Below are positions 1 to 11,000 of a DNA stretch of 64,000 nucleotides, in pieces. The DNA lies in NCBI GenBank assembly GCA_016192075.1, contig JACPUU010000004.1, positions 225,565 to 289,564 on the forward strand, given 5' to 3'. The translations under genes and the position numbers were made by a program. A model generated the notes under the pieces. It was not told the origin of the DNA. It saw only the letters and a program-made list of their open reading frames with translations, and did no database searches. Each line of letters begins with the position of its first letter. The first letter of the stretch is position 1. Origin of the DNA: Bacteroidota bacterium (GTDB taxonomy: Bacteria; Bacteroidota; Bacteroidia; Flavobacteriales_D; Crocinitomicaceae).

Positions 1-1
1 T

Positions 2-115
2 CAACCAATGAAATTGTATACTTCAGATGAAGTGATCAATTATATGAAAGACGGTAACAAACGACTGGAGTTATTCTGGGACGACTGGAAATTGTACAAG
101 AATAAATCTTTCTGA
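2..115 (+). CDS. C-terminal end of an unknown protein, cut by the window start
   Basis: Only this plus-strand frame stays open from the window edge, for 37 codons to a TGA at 113-115. The tail is rich in Lys, Trp and Asp and ends in NKSF. An in-frame ATG at 8 means it could also be a complete 35-residue peptide, but a gene running in from the left is more likely. No family recognised. Confidence 0.4.
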   Translation, partial: QPMKLYTSDEVINYMKDGNKRLELFWDDWKLYKNKSF

Positions 116-174
116 GCCAGGCGTGGATAACCTGAACAGATTGATGATGGTTGTGTGATTGGGGAGAAGAATAC

Positions 175-774
175 TTAGTATTTCTGATCTGTATCAGACT
201 CCTGGTCTTTCAGATAAAAGAATGTATGTTGAAGCGTTACTTTATCAGAATAGCTGATCTCTGACCCGCATACTTTTTTTAATTGCTGATTCATTTTTAC
301 GAGAAAGGTTGTTTCATTGGAAACAAAGACGGGTATGCGTTTTTCAATGAATAACTCAAGCAATTGTAATAATTTAGTGTGTTGATTTTCAAAAACAACC
401 ATTGTTAAAGTAGTTTGATCCTTCAGGTAAAATTCTACAAAGTGATTGCTGTATTTACCACTTATGTATGAAAGTTTTACCCGCGCCAGATTTTTATAAA
501 TACAGGTTTGATTGCGCTTTGATCTTCGAAAATGAAATGGAATCTTTCGAACAAACTGATCATCAAAAAATGTCCTGCGTGAAAAGACAGAAATTGCTCC
601 AAAATAAAGCGGAATTGCGGCGATGAGAGAAAGAATGACACCACCCGTAGAAAAAACGATCCAGATTGTTCCAAGGAAAATAATCACTAACAAAGAGCCA
701 GGCTCCTCAAGTGTCTTGAAAGTTATTGGTGTCGGTACCCTGTTTGCCGAATGATTTGCTGTTTTGTCTGACAT
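175..774 (-). CDS. small membrane protein with a basic cytoplasmic-type domain
   Basis: Unknown protein of 199 residues. Two adjacent hydrophobic stretches (about residues 27-45 and 47-62) form a membrane hairpin. A conserved-looking basic stretch (FFDDQFVRKIPFHFRRSK) and a mixed alpha/beta remainder follow. This layout, a TM hairpin followed by a beta-rich soluble part, resembles bacterial membrane proteins with PH-like domains, but that is inference from shape only. ATG at 772-774; it is transcribed away from the GIY-YIG remnant and gdhA region. No partner gene is visible on its downstream side inside the window. Confidence 0.6.
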   Translation of the reverse strand: MSDKTANHSANRVPTPITFKTLEEPGSLLVIIFLGTIWIVFSTGGVILSLIAAIPLYFGAISVFSRRTFFDDQFVRKIPFHFRRSKRNQTCIYKNLARVKLSYISGKYSNHFVEFYLKDQTTLTMVVFENQHTKLLQLLELFIEKRIPVFVSNETTFLVKMNQQLKKVCGSEISYSDKVTLQHTFFYLKDQESDTDQKY

Positions 775-811
775 TTCATTCGTAAAAATAATCGATTCTT
801 TTGGTGTAGTC

Positions 812-1042
812 CTAATTTACAAATGCCCCGTTCAAAAATTTCCATTCCGGGTTAAAATCTGAAATCAGTTTTTCTTTTTTCGAACACAGAATTCCCTTCA
901 GGTATTTTTCACGGGAGATGGTATCGTTGATGTATTTAAAATGCTCATAGTACACCAGGTGATGGCAATTGTACCGTGCAGTGAAACCGGGGTTCACTTT
1001 GTTGGCATGTTCTGAAAGCCTCCTGGTAAGGTTATTTGTTAC
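812..1042 (-). pseudogene. GIY-YIG endonuclease, N-terminal half missing
   Basis: The reading frame (open up to 1228) carries the second half of a single-domain GIY-YIG protein of the YhbQ/UPF0213 kind: VTNNLTRRLSEH, KVNPGFTARYNCHHLVYYE, a REKYLKG motif and the usual ending FNPEWKFLN. The first strand with the catalytic GIY and YIG triads should lie just upstream of residue V of VTNN. Instead the frame there translates a palindromic intergenic repeat (1053-1128) and low-quality sequence. The metal-binding Glu region is kept but the Tyr-containing N-terminus is not, so nuclease activity is unlikely. I read it as a gene truncated by repeat insertion or deletion. The stop at 812 is intact, and the residual frame shows no internal stop, so decay is probably recent. 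Confidence 0.65.
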
Positions 1043-1052
1043 CCCACCTCGA

Positions 1053-1128
1053 CCTGGCTTGGCGCCCCTGTCTTTCTGAGCGCAGTGAAACGCAGCGAAG
1101 AAACTCCTCCCAAAAACAGAAAGCCAGG
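1053..1128. repeat. palindromic intergenic repeat at the break of the GIY-YIG gene
   Basis: CCTGGCTT at 1053-1060 is the reverse complement of AAGCCAGG at 1121-1128, and CTTTCTG at 1072-1078 is the reverse complement of CAGAAAG at 1117-1123. The centre holds GAGCGCAGTGAAACGCAGCG, a string type often seen in dispersed Bacteroidota repeats. It sits exactly where homology to GIY-YIG stops. Confidence 0.5.
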
Positions 1129-1152
1129 GTAATCCCAACCTGCCTTTAGCGC

Positions 1153-1188
1153 AAAAAAAAAGGAACCCATTTTCATGGATTCCTTTTT
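1153..1188 (-). terminator. intrinsic terminator of gdhA
   Basis: AAAAAGGAA (1157-1165) pairs with TTCCTTTTT (1180-1188), with a second inner stem CCAT/ATGG and a TTTC loop. Read on the minus strand it is followed by a run of nine T. It lies about 45 bases past the gdhA stop. Confidence 0.8.
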
Positions 1189-1206
1189 GAGTATTAATCT
1201 GAACGA

Positions 1207-1228
1207 GTGCTGAGCGTAGCCGAAGCAC
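1207..1228. repeat. short hairpin repeat next to the gdhA stop
   Basis: GTGCT (1207-1211) and AGCAC (1224-1228) flank GAGCGTAGCCGA. Strings of this type (CTTCGGCTACGCTCAGCAC) are common dispersed intergenic repeats; that is recall, the hairpin itself is seen. Confidence 0.4.
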
Positions 1229-1230
1229 GA

Positions 1231-2583
1231 CTATACAGCGCCCTGATCAATCATTGAATCGGCTACTTTTACGAAACCGGCAATGTTAGCTCCTTTTACG
1301 TAGTCAACAAAGTTTCCGTCTTTTCCGTATTTCACACAAGCTTCGTGAATGGAGATCATGATGTTGTGCAGGCGCTCATCTACTTCTTTCGCAGTCCATG
1401 ATAAACGCAGTGAGTTTTGAGACATTTCAAGACCTGAAGTGGCAACACCACCGGCGTTAGAAGCTTTACCAGGTGAGAACAGGATTTTTGCTTTTTGGAA
1501 CGCAATAATTGCTTCTGGTGTTGAAGGCATGTTTGCTCCTTCAGCTACACATTTACATCCGTTTTTCAACAGGGTAGCAGCTGCTTTTCCATCCAGCTCA
1601 TTTTGAGTAGCGCATGGAAGTGCAATATCACATTTTACTTCCCACGGTTTTTTACCTTTTACGTATTTCGCAGTTTTGAATTTTTTAGCATACTCTTCAA
1701 TACGGCCACGTTTTACGTTTTTCAATTCCATTACAAATGCCAGTTTTTTAGCATCAATTCCGGCTGAATCATAAATGTATCCGTCAGAGTCAGAAACAGT
1801 AACGACTTTAGCACCCAGTTCAGTTGCTTTTTCAACTGCATATTGAGCTACGTTACCTGAACCTGAAACAACAACTGTTTTTCCTTTGAATGAATCTTTT
1901 TTGGTTTTCAGCATTTCAGCAGCAAAGTATACCGTACCGTAACCTGTTGCTTCCGGACGGATCAATGATCCTCCCCAGTTTCTTCCTTTACCGGTTAACA
2001 CACCTGTAAATTCGTTTGCAAGACGTTTGTATTGTCCGAATAAGAAACCGATTTCACGGCCACCTACTCCAATATCACCTGCAGGTACATCTGTATCAGC
2101 ACCAATGTGACGGAATGCTTCAGTCATGAAAGACTGGCAAAAACGCATTACCTCATTGTCTGATTTTCCTTTTGGATCAAAGTCAGAACCTCCTTTTGCA
2201 CCGCCCATTGGAAGGGTAGTCAGAGAGTTTTTGAATGTTTGTTCAAATCCTAAAAATTTCAATACAGAAAGTGTTACTGTAGGGTGGAAACGGAAACCGC
2301 CTTTGTAAGGCCCGATTGCCGAGTTGTACTGAATACGGTACCCTCTGTTCACCTGAATTTTTCCTTTGTCATCAACCCATGGAACGCGGAACATAATAAC
2401 GCGCTCAGGTTCTACCATACGCTCAAGAATGTTGGCTTCTTTGTATTTTGGTTTATCTGCAATAAACGGAATAACAGTTTCGGCTACTTCATGCACTGCT
2501 TGCAGGAACTCAGGTTCGTTTGGGTTCTTTGCAGTTACTTTTTTCATAAACTCATCAATCTGAGCTTTGTATTTTGCTGACAT
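1231..2583 (-). CDS. gdhA: NADP-type glutamate dehydrogenase
   Basis: Cytoplasmic enzyme interconverting 2-oxoglutarate plus ammonia and glutamate; here most likely the assimilatory NADPH form. The hallmark [19 protein letters not shown] (about residues 109-127) holds the substrate-binding Lys residues; [14 protein letters not shown] and the Rossmann stretch [16 protein letters not shown] follow; the C-terminal [13 protein letters not shown] and [18 protein letters not shown] motifs are intact. The frame is open to 2634, but the ATG at 2581-2583 ([16 protein letters not shown]) gives 450 residues, the usual length, so I prefer it to the 467-residue version. The usual motif reads GGGKGG; here it is GGAKGG. 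It stands alone, with its own terminator at 1153-1188. Confidence 0.96.
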   Translation of the reverse strand: MSAKYKAQIDEFMKKVTAKNPNEPEFLQAVHEVAETVIPFIADKPKYKEANILERMVEPERVIMFRVPWVDDKGKIQVNRGYRIQYNSAIGPYKGGFRFHPTVTLSVLKFLGFEQTFKNSLTTLPMGGAKGGSDFDPKGKSDNEVMRFCQSFMTEAFRHIGADTDVPAGDIGVGGREIGFLFGQYKRLANEFTGVLTGKGRNWGGSLIRPEATGYGTVYFAAEMLKTKKDSFKGKTVVVSGSGNVAQYAVEKATELGAKVVTVSDSDGYIYDSAGIDAKKLAFVMELKNVKRGRIEEYAKKFKTAKYVKGKKPWEVKCDIALPCATQNELDGKAAATLLKNGCKCVAEGANMPSTPEAIIAFQKAKILFSPGKASNAGGVATSGLEMSQNSLRLSWTAKEVDERLHNIMISIHEACVKYGKDGNFVDYVKGANIAGFVKVADSMIDQGAV

Positions 2584-2849
2584 AGAAAAGAATTTTTTAC
2601 GTGATAGGGGCAAATGTATATAGTTTTTTGACATGAAATACAGGCCGCCACTGATTTGTTGTAATAATTAGGTACCCGCACAGGTTCGTTGTTTCACCGG
2701 TCCGTATGTCCGGCTATTTGTGAAGTGAAAAAACCTGTTTGGTGTGTCGCGCAGCGAAACATATTTACGGGCATTAAATAACGGTTTTGAACGGTGCCAA
2801 TTAATATTCAGACATTTAGTTAACTTAGCACCTCATTAACCCCAAATTT

Positions 2850-5800
2850 ATGAACACAACTACTAAATTGTGCGGCATGCTTATGCTGCTGCTTTGGTGC
2901 ATAAAGCCCTATGCCCAATCTATTTCAAACGGGCAAACGCAAATCACCTATGTGAATCCGGCAAGTATGAAAGCCTGTTTGGGTGATGACACGCTGGCGA
3001 TTACCGTTCAAAATATTTCGCCCCAACCATTGGATCCGGGAAGCCAGCTGAACATCCAGTTTCCTGCCGGTGTCAATGTGGTTGGTATTGTTTCGCCGGA
3101 TTATACGTTTACCTCTTATTCCCCCGGGAGTAATACCTATTCGTATACCAATTCGCTGGCACAACCTGCAGGGACACAAGTCAAAATCAAATTGGTGCTT
3201 CAGGCTTCCTGTTCAGTATTTGATCTGCTTGACAATACCTCGGGCAGTAGCCTTGATGTAACGGCTGATCTGGGATTGGATTATGCCATTGCCGGCAGTG
3301 CTTTTAACCTTACCGGTACCACATTGAGTTTTAATATAGCGCAGGCAAATATTAAAACAACGGTATCAGCCTTTAACCTGACCATCAACTTACCCAATGA
3401 TTATGATTCTTTTAACCAGGAGGTACGGTATGATATTGCCGGAAATTCAAGTTTAACAGATTTTGCAGTTTATTTTGACCTGCCGTCAGCACTTGCATTT
3501 AACCAGATTGATTCCATTAAAGTAAATGGCGTAAACGTAACCGGTTATTCAAATCCGGTGCTGCTTTCCGGATCAACCTATTCAACCAATCTGAACGCAG
3601 CTGCATTGGGTTTATCCGGTTTTTCTACCGGCGATGTTATTCTGGTTTATTTTAATTATTCGCCGGAATGTCTCAGCAGTGTTCAGATCAATTATTACGC
3701 TGGCATTGATTGTTACGGCAGCCCATGCTATTTTGAAAATGACCTGGGATTTGTAAACCTGTACCAGGCTCCGCCGCTTATTAATTTAAATGTATCCAAC
3801 AATTCTCAGGCTGACTATTGCGGCAATACCTCGGCTTTTGAAATTATGCTGGTGAATGAAGACCTGTCGGGTTATACCATGTACAATCCGCAGTTAACAA
3901 TGGTTCTGTACAACCTCAACAGTTATTCAAATTTTGCAGTAAATGGCGCACCGGTAATTCTTGGTTTGCCATCTTCAACAACCGGCACACTTAATTTGCC
4001 TTTAAATGCACTTCAAACGTCATCGGGTTATGTGTTGAATGATTATAACGGCGACGGTGTTTATGGTGAAATTGCCCCGGGAGATACCATTCTTATTACA
4101 TTTGATGTGTTGCTGGATACAGCCATTCTGGAAAATTGCCCGGCCAATATTACAACGAATCAGTTGTATGGATATGTTACCTATAAACAGTCGTTGTGTA
4201 TTGCCTCACCAACCCTTTTTACACCCACGTTTTTAATTCCCTACTATAATTACAATAATACACCGCCTGTGATAAATGTTACGGGTGCCGTGGCTGATGG
4301 TCAGACACAGGTACTGGAATTTTGCATTGACCGGTATATTGCTGAATCGGCTTATGGCGGAACGAGCCAGCTTTTGCTGGACGATCAGATTTTATATGGC
4401 ACAGAGATTATTCTGCCATGCGGAATGAGTCTTGCTGATCCAACCACTGCAGTGTGGGAATTTGCTTCAGGTGCTACCATTCCGGTTACAATTTCCTCAA
4501 CTCCGGCAGGTGGCTCTACGGTGGTTGAGTTTTTGTCAACGCCAGGTCAGATACCCATTACCGGAAATCTCCTAAAAGGCTGCCTGGTACTTGAAACCAG
4601 TTATGTGTGTGATACCTGCTCATCTCCTGCTGTTATTGCATTTAACGGTTACGGTACATTTGAAGATTGTAGCACGGTTCATCACTGGGCCTGTGAATCC
4701 GTCATCTTTTGTACAGATTGTGCACCGGTTGTTGACTGTAACGCCGAGGGAATAATCAATCACACCGCATTTGAAGTAAACAGAACCAGTTTTGGATGGA
4801 CCAGTTCAGCCATGACTACAAAGGTGACTCAGGCCGATGTGGATTTGAATCCGGCAAATTATAATACCGCTGGTGCTTATGCCTGTGATACCATTCATGT
4901 TCTGCTGGAAGGTCAGATTTGTGGTGGGGCTGACGATTTTACACCTTATATAACATTTGAAAAACCAACGTTGATTACAACCGCCCTGCTTGATCTTGTT
5001 GGTGCTGAAATCACCATTAACAGTGTTACGTCACCTATTTCTATAAATACGTCTACCGATATGTCAGGCTACTGGGCCATTGCTTTTCAGACGCAGAACG
5101 GACCTTATGCTGACGGAACAACGATTTTGCTGGAAGCAACATTTGTGGTTGCCAAACCGGTTATTTCAGCTGCAGCATTTCCATACCACCAGGTATCTGA
5201 ATTTACCGGAGCCTTTTTTACCAATACCCAATGGATTGGTGGTGCAAGTCCGGCAACACCAGGCACCGATTCGTTCTTTGATCATTACGGTGAAGAATGT
5301 TTGTATCCGCACCAGGAATTTAATTTCTACAAAGTGCTGGAATATTTTTATGAACCGGCTTTTTCACTGAATTGTGGTGTCAATGCTGAAATCTTAAAAC
5401 TTCGCATCGGATACCAGGGCGGCACATCGGGAGATGAATTTCCAAATGAGTTCAGGCCGTTTAATATTTTTGTTGACAGCCTGGTTTTTGAGCTGACAAA
5501 CCCATCCAATATTGGAAATGTTTTTGCAACCGGAGCTTCTATTTCTTCCATACCGCTCACCGTTACCCAGTCAGGTGCCTTTATTACGATTGAACCTGGT
5601 TCTGGCAATTGGCCGGTGTATGATAAGAACAGCTCGCTGAATTTTTATGCACTTGAAATTTTGTTTGAGGTGAATTGTGGAAATACGGACCCGGTTACGC
5701 TTTTTGATAACTATGTTCATTATGAAAACTTCTTTTATTCTGACCAGGCATGTAATGAAGAAGACAGTGTTACAAATACGATTGTACACAATTTCATTTC

Positions 5801-7796
5801 ACCAAATCTGATCTTTTCATTTCTGAATCCGGTGCAGGATGCATTAACACCAACCGCTGATTTTGATTTCAGCGTTTCAAACACCTCTTTTTTTGGTACA
5901 AATTATCCATACATGCTGGTAACCTATGATCCTTTGCTGGTATCAGTTTCAGTACAAACGGCAACTTATTATACCTGGTCAGCCAACCAGATTTATATTG
6001 AGTTGGGTACGTTGGGCGCGTATACAACGCTGAATGATATTATAACTGTATCACCCCTGAATTGTGACGTAGAACAGGTCACAGAAGTTATTGTTGAAAG
6101 CGGGTATCATTGTACGGGGTACCCTGCCGTGCCCGGAACTTTTGATGTGGCTGATTATTGTCCGCAGCAAACAGATACCCTGCAGCTGACCATTCTGAAA
6201 TCAAATCTCAATGTGGATCTGCTGACCTCTTTCTCACCTGAAGAACCGGTAAACCATTGCGACGGCAAATTCTCCATATTGCTCCAGGTTTATAATGACG
6301 AAAAGGCAAACATCTCAGACCTTGCCCTGCAGTTTTCGTCCATACCAGGACTGACCCTTTTGGGTACATCGTATTATTACCCGATTCCGCAAGGTGAGTC
6401 ATACGACCCGAGTTTGTTTAACTGGACACTCGTAGACCCGACAGATTTTACCCTTATTCCTGCTGCTACGGGTAGTGCGCTGCAAACAGGCTATACATTT
6501 TACAACGATGGTCTGGATGCATCTTCAACCCTGGATGGGATACTGGCCAATGATGGTATCAACCTGTACAACTTTTATCACGTTAAGCTGGACTTTATTG
6601 TGGATTGTGATTTTGATGTTTCAGAAGAACTGGTGTTTGTGGTTAACGGAGTGACCAACTGCAATGAGCCAATAGCTATTACAACGAGTACATTCATTGA
6701 CTTTCTGCCTCCGGCTGATAACCTTGAAATCTCCATGACTATTTCACCTGATTTTTGTGATGCTGTTATTGGTGAAAACAACCTGAGTGTTCAGGTGCAT
6801 AATGCTGACACAGTTATTTATGACAGTTTGTTTGTAGAGCTTTATTGTGATACCGATAATAATGGTGTATTTGACCCAACGATTGATATTTTTATTGGTC
6901 AGCAGGAGCTACTAATCAGCGGAAGCAATGTCATCAACCCGGGACAAACAGCAACCGTTGGTTTCTCTACCGGGCTTACGGACTGTTCAGGTGGTGTGTT
7001 TATTGCCACCATTGCCAGCGCTGAAGGGTGCTATTGCAATTATAATAATGTGGTTGATACGGTTAACTGTTGCGATTGTCCGTTTACTCCCGGAACAAGT
7101 GCCGTAACCTACGGAATAACCCAGGTGATCAATTACATCACCTACGACCATATTTCCTATGCACTAACCAACTTCCCTTCTCAGATCAGCAACCTGACCA
7201 ACGATCCAAATGATCCTTCGCTGTATGTGTTTGATTTAATGAATAATACCTGGGTGTACCCGAATACCTTTAACCCGCCATGTCTCAATTTTGCTTTCAC
7301 CACCGGTTTGGACAGCGTGATTTTTTACTACACCACCGATTTTATTGCACTTCCGCACCTGATTCAATCTAAACTGGAATATCCGCTGGTTGATCAGTCT
7401 GGCGACACCTGTGAGCAAAGCCTGCCTGCCTGCGCTAATGGTCAGAATAAATTCAGCTGCCCGGTTTGTTTTGTAGATGAGGCTGATATTTCGGATTGCA
7501 GTGATACAAGTTCATACGAATTTACAGAGGAATATCTGGCTCTTGATAATGCAGTAACCGGCGACATGGTAACGGTTTACCCAAATCCGTTCAGAAATGA
7601 AATTTTCATTCGTTCTACTGAAGGCATCCAGCATGTACAATTGGTTGATGCAAGAGGCCGTATTGTCTACACCTCTCAATTGTCGGGTGCTACAACCTTT
7701 AACATAAATACTGAAACGTTGTCTTCAGGGGTTTATGTGGTGGTTGTATGGTTTACTGACGGAGCCCCGTACCACATGAAAATTTTGAGAGAATAA
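2850..7796 (+). CDS. giant secreted adhesin-like protein with T9SS type A sorting domain
   Basis: 1648 residues. An N-terminal signal peptide (MNTTTKLCGMLMLLLWCIKPYAQ) is followed by more than 1500 residues of beta-rich, Thr/Asn/Ser-rich sequence with many spaced Cys pairs (for example CDTCSSP, CTDCAPVVDC, CCDCPFTPG), as in extracellular proteins stabilised by disulfides. The last 75-80 residues form a type A sorting domain: VYPNPFRNEIFIRS, a VQLVDARGRIVY strand, LSSGVYVVVV and a short KILRE end. Such proteins cross the outer membrane through T9SS and end on the cell surface or in the medium. Local similarity to the DUF11/SdrD-type repeats of other Bacteroidota surface proteins is plausible but not certain. 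Single gene, closed by a strong terminator at 7828-7860. Confidence 0.85.
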   Translation: MNTTTKLCGMLMLLLWCIKPYAQSISNGQTQITYVNPASMKACLGDDTLAITVQNISPQPLDPGSQLNIQFPAGVNVVGIVSPDYTFTSYSPGSNTYSYTNSLAQPAGTQVKIKLVLQASCSVFDLLDNTSGSSLDVTADLGLDYAIAGSAFNLTGTTLSFNIAQANIKTTVSAFNLTINLPNDYDSFNQEVRYDIAGNSSLTDFAVYFDLPSALAFNQIDSIKVNGVNVTGYSNPVLLSGSTYSTNLNAAALGLSGFSTGDVILVYFNYSPECLSSVQINYYAGIDCYGSPCYFENDLGFVNLYQAPPLINLNVSNNSQADYCGNTSAFEIMLVNEDLSGYTMYNPQLTMVLYNLNSYSNFAVNGAPVILGLPSSTTGTLNLPLNALQTSSGYVLNDYNGDGVYGEIAPGDTILITFDVLLDTAILENCPANITTNQLYGYVTYKQSLCIASPTLFTPTFLIPYYNYNNTPPVINVTGAVADGQTQVLEFCIDRYIAESAYGGTSQLLLDDQILYGTEIILPCGMSLADPTTAVWEFASGATIPVTISSTPAGGSTVVEFLSTPGQIPITGNLLKGCLVLETSYVCDTCSSPAVIAFNGYGTFEDCSTVHHWACESVIFCTDCAPVVDCNAEGIINHTAFEVNRTSFGWTSSAMTTKVTQADVDLNPANYNTAGAYACDTIHVLLEGQICGGADDFTPYITFEKPTLITTALLDLVGAEITINSVTSPISINTSTDMSGYWAIAFQTQNGPYADGTTILLEATFVVAKPVISAAAFPYHQVSEFTGAFFTNTQWIGGASPATPGTDSFFDHYGEECLYPHQEFNFYKVLEYFYEPAFSLNCGVNAEILKLRIGYQGGTSGDEFPNEFRPFNIFVDSLVFELTNPSNIGNVFATGASISSIPLTVTQSGAFITIEPGSGNWPVYDKNSSLNFYALEILFEVNCGNTDPVTLFDNYVHYENFFYSDQACNEEDSVTNTIVHNFISPNLIFSFLNPVQDALTPTADFDFSVSNTSFFGTNYPYMLVTYDPLLVSVSVQTATYYTWSANQIYIELGTLGAYTTLNDIITVSPLNCDVEQVTEVIVESGYHCTGYPAVPGTFDVADYCPQQTDTLQLTILKSNLNVDLLTSFSPEEPVNHCDGKFSILLQVYNDEKANISDLALQFSSIPGLTLLGTSYYYPIPQGESYDPSLFNWTLVDPTDFTLIPAATGSALQTGYTFYNDGLDASSTLDGILANDGINLYNFYHVKLDFIVDCDFDVSEELVFVVNGVTNCNEPIAITTSTFIDFLPPADNLEISMTISPDFCDAVIGENNLSVQVHNADTVIYDSLFVELYCDTDNNGVFDPTIDIFIGQQELLISGSNVINPGQTATVGFSTGLTDCSGGVFIATIASAEGCYCNYNNVVDTVNCCDCPFTPGTSAVTYGITQVINYITYDHISYALTNFPSQISNLTNDPNDPSLYVFDLMNNTWVYPNTFNPPCLNFAFTTGLDSVIFYYTTDFIALPHLIQSKLEYPLVDQSGDTCEQSLPACANGQNKFSCPVCFVDEADISDCSDTSSYEFTEEYLALDNAVTGDMVTVYPNPFRNEIFIRSTEGIQHVQLVDARGRIVYTSQLSGATTFNINTETLSSGVYVVVVWFTDGAPYHMKILRE

Positions 7797-7827
7797 AACA
7801 GATTTACCGATATTCCAGTGGTATTTT

Positions 7828-7860
7828 AAACAGGCCCGGCAATTTTAGCCGGGCCTGTTT
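7828..7860 (+). terminator. intrinsic terminator after the 1648-residue surface protein
   Basis: Perfect 13-bp stem AAACAGGCCCGGC / GCCGGGCCTGTTT with loop AATTTTA, followed by GTTTTG. The A tract on the other side would let it work in both directions. Confidence 0.88.
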
Positions 7861-8079
7861 GTTTTGGGCTTTCCATGCGCTAAGCGGGTGTTTAAGGGGT
7901 TTCAGGCAGAGGAGAATTGTGTTGCAGTCTGTCCTGAAGGTATTCGCAGGGCAAAAATTCCTGGTCAAACCAGCCAACGGGTTACTTTTAAGGGGTTATA
8001 TACATTCAACTTTTAAAACCTCCGGTACGTCTATAGGTTGGTAAAACAACATTTCATGAATTTTTCTTACCTTGCAGTT

Positions 8080-11000
8080 ATGAGTCGTCTGATATCTTTC
8101 ATCCTTATTTTAGGGGGATTACAAAGTCCCTTTCTTCTGGCTCAGGAAACAGACCATCAACCGGGGATCTATAAATTCATGGAGAATAAGGGGCAATGGC
8201 CCGGGCATGTTAATTACCGGTCAACTGTTGCCGGTGGACATATCTGGCTTGAACAATACGGTATACTCTACCAGTTTAACAATTACGAGGAATTCCATCA
8301 TGCAGGACTCAAGTCTGAAAATTCTGCAGAACCAAAGGTTGTTCAGGATCTTTTGTTTGCCCATTTTGTGGGGGCAAATGAATCTTTTTCAAAAAATCAG
8401 ACTGACCAGACAACGGAATACTACAACTTTTTTTTGGGCAACAATTCCACCGCATGGGCGAATCGTGTGTATGGGTATTATGAGGTTGAATACCTTGATT
8501 TGTATAACAACATTGATTTGAAATTCTATGAAAAAGAGGGTCAGCTGAAGTATGAATACCTTGTCCGACCGGGCGGAGATCCAGCAGACATTCAGGTGCA
8601 GTATTACGGAGAAGATAAAATAAAAAAATCAGACAACGGTTCTATTGTCATAGAAACAAAACTGGGTCAGATTATTGAAGAAAAACCTTATGTCTACCAG
8701 ATTAAAAACGGCCGTATAGTGGAGATAGAATGTGAGTTTAAACTTACCAAAGATGTACTTTCTTTTGAGTTGGGCAGGTATGACAAAAGCCTGGACCTTA
8801 TTATTGACCCGGTTTTAATATTTGCCACTTATTCAGGTTCGATGACAGATAATTTTGGGATGACCGGTACCTACGATTACGACGGAAACGGTTACAGCGG
8901 CGGTACAATTTACGGGAATGCCTATCCCGTACCTTTTGCAGGGGCTTATAATACCACTTCCAATTTTTCGTACATTGAAAACCCCAACCCGTTTCCCGTT
9001 GGGTATGGCATCACGGATGTTTTTATTTCAAAATACTCGGCTGATGGTACCACAATGATCTGGACCAATTTTTTGGGTGGCGGAAACGAAACTGATGGAA
9101 CAGAAACGGTGCATAGTTTGATTTGCGATACATCAAACAATGTTTATCTCTATGGTGCTACTTCAAGTCCTGACTTTCCCATGCAAAATGCCTACCAGGC
9201 AGCTCACGCAGGTGGAACGCCCGGTGGAAACTTTTTGCAAAACGGAGTGTATTATACCAACCAGGGTACAGACATCTACATTTCAAAACTGAGCTCTGAT
9301 GGTACGCAGTTGTTGGGATCAACATACGTAGGTGGTTCAGGAAATGACGGTGTAAATTATAATGTCACGGCTTACGCAAATAATTATAGCAGTGCGTCAT
9401 GGTACGATTCTTTAACGTCGAACTACGGCGATCAATTCCGGGGTGAAATTATGCTTGATTCAGTATTTAATGTGATTGTTGCTTCAAGTACCCGATCAAC
9501 TGATTTTCCCGTGCTCAACAGCTTTCAACCTGCCAATGCCGGGCAACAGGATGGAGTGCTTTTCAAATTATCAAACAATCTTTCATCCTTGCTTTGGTCA
9601 ACGTATTTTGGAGGATCGCAAAATGATGCTTCTTATTCAGTAAAGATAGACTCCAGTAACAACATTATTCTTTCTGGCGGCACAGCTTCAAGCGATTTGC
9701 CCAATACCGCAGGGGCATTATATACCACCTATCAGGGAGGTAAAGCTGATGGCTATGTTGCAAAAATAACTCCTGACGGCAGCACAATTATTCGTACCAC
9801 CTATTTTGGTACTTCACTTTATGATCAAACATATTTTGTTGAAATAGACCGGTGGGATAACATCTATGTCTATGGACAAACAAGCGGCAATATACCAATC
9901 ATCAACGCTGCGTATTCGAATCCAAACAGCGGACAATTTATTGCCAAATTAAATCCGAACCTGTCGTCAATAATCTATTCTACGCGAATCGGAAACGGAG
10001 ATGGGAATCCTGATATATCGCCTTCAGCTTTTCTGGTAGATGTGTGCAGCAATGTATATATTTCTGGCTGGGGTGCTAACATCCTTATTCCCGGATCACC
10101 GCTAAATGGAATGCCGACTTCTCCTGACGCGCTTCAGCCAACAAACGGAGACGGGTTCAACTTTTATTTATTTGTTTTGGAAAGAGATGCGCAAAGCATG
10201 TTATACGGCAGCTACCTGGGTGGTGGAACGTCGCACGAACATGTGGACGGCGGAACATCACGGTTTGATAAATATGGTATCATCTACCAGTCAGTGTGCG
10301 GTGGGTGCTGGGGTAACAGTGATTTTCCAACAACTCCCGGAGCATGGTCGTCACAAAATCTGGATGGCAACGGCTGCAACAATCTCTTGTTCAAATTTAA
10401 CTTTGAAATAGTACCCATTGCTGATTTTCAGATCAGTCAGCTTGAAGGGTGTGCTCCGCTGACGCTTGATCTGAATAATGAAAGTAATGATACAGTCAAT
10501 TCAATCTGGTCGTTTCCGCCGGAAGCGGTTATTTTAAGCGGAGGTGCCAATCCACAGATTCTTTTTACAGACCCTGGTACATACAACATTTACCTTTCCA
10601 TCACAGACACTATTTGTAACCTTACTGATACTGCTGTAAAAGTGGTAACGGTTTATGAGGCGCTGCAACTTTCTATTCCGGACGATACCATTATTTGTGC
10701 CTCAGGAGCATTTGATCTGACCGCTAATTCATACGGGACAGCAACTGGTTTTATCTGGGACGATGATCCTGATTTCAGCAGTCCGCTTGCTACCGGAATG
10801 GATTCTGTCATTTCGGTCTCCCCGGCAGTTGAAACAACCTATTACATTACAGCAACAAACGGCTGGCCGCTTTGTGACATTGTTGATTCAGTGCAGGTAC
10901 TGTTTGTTGACGGGGCTGTACAAGTGATGGATGATACAACCATTTGTCCCGGATCAGATGCTTTTCTGCATGCTGAAAACCTGGTGCCTTCCGTTAATAT

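Noticed and set aside
2126..2580. Plus-strand frames opposite gdhA
   Set aside because: They are antisense shadows of a strongly conserved enzyme and show no domain or start context.
8068..8076. TACCTTGC as a -7 promoter box
   Set aside because: It would start RNA at or past the preferred ATG at 8080, leaving no leader.
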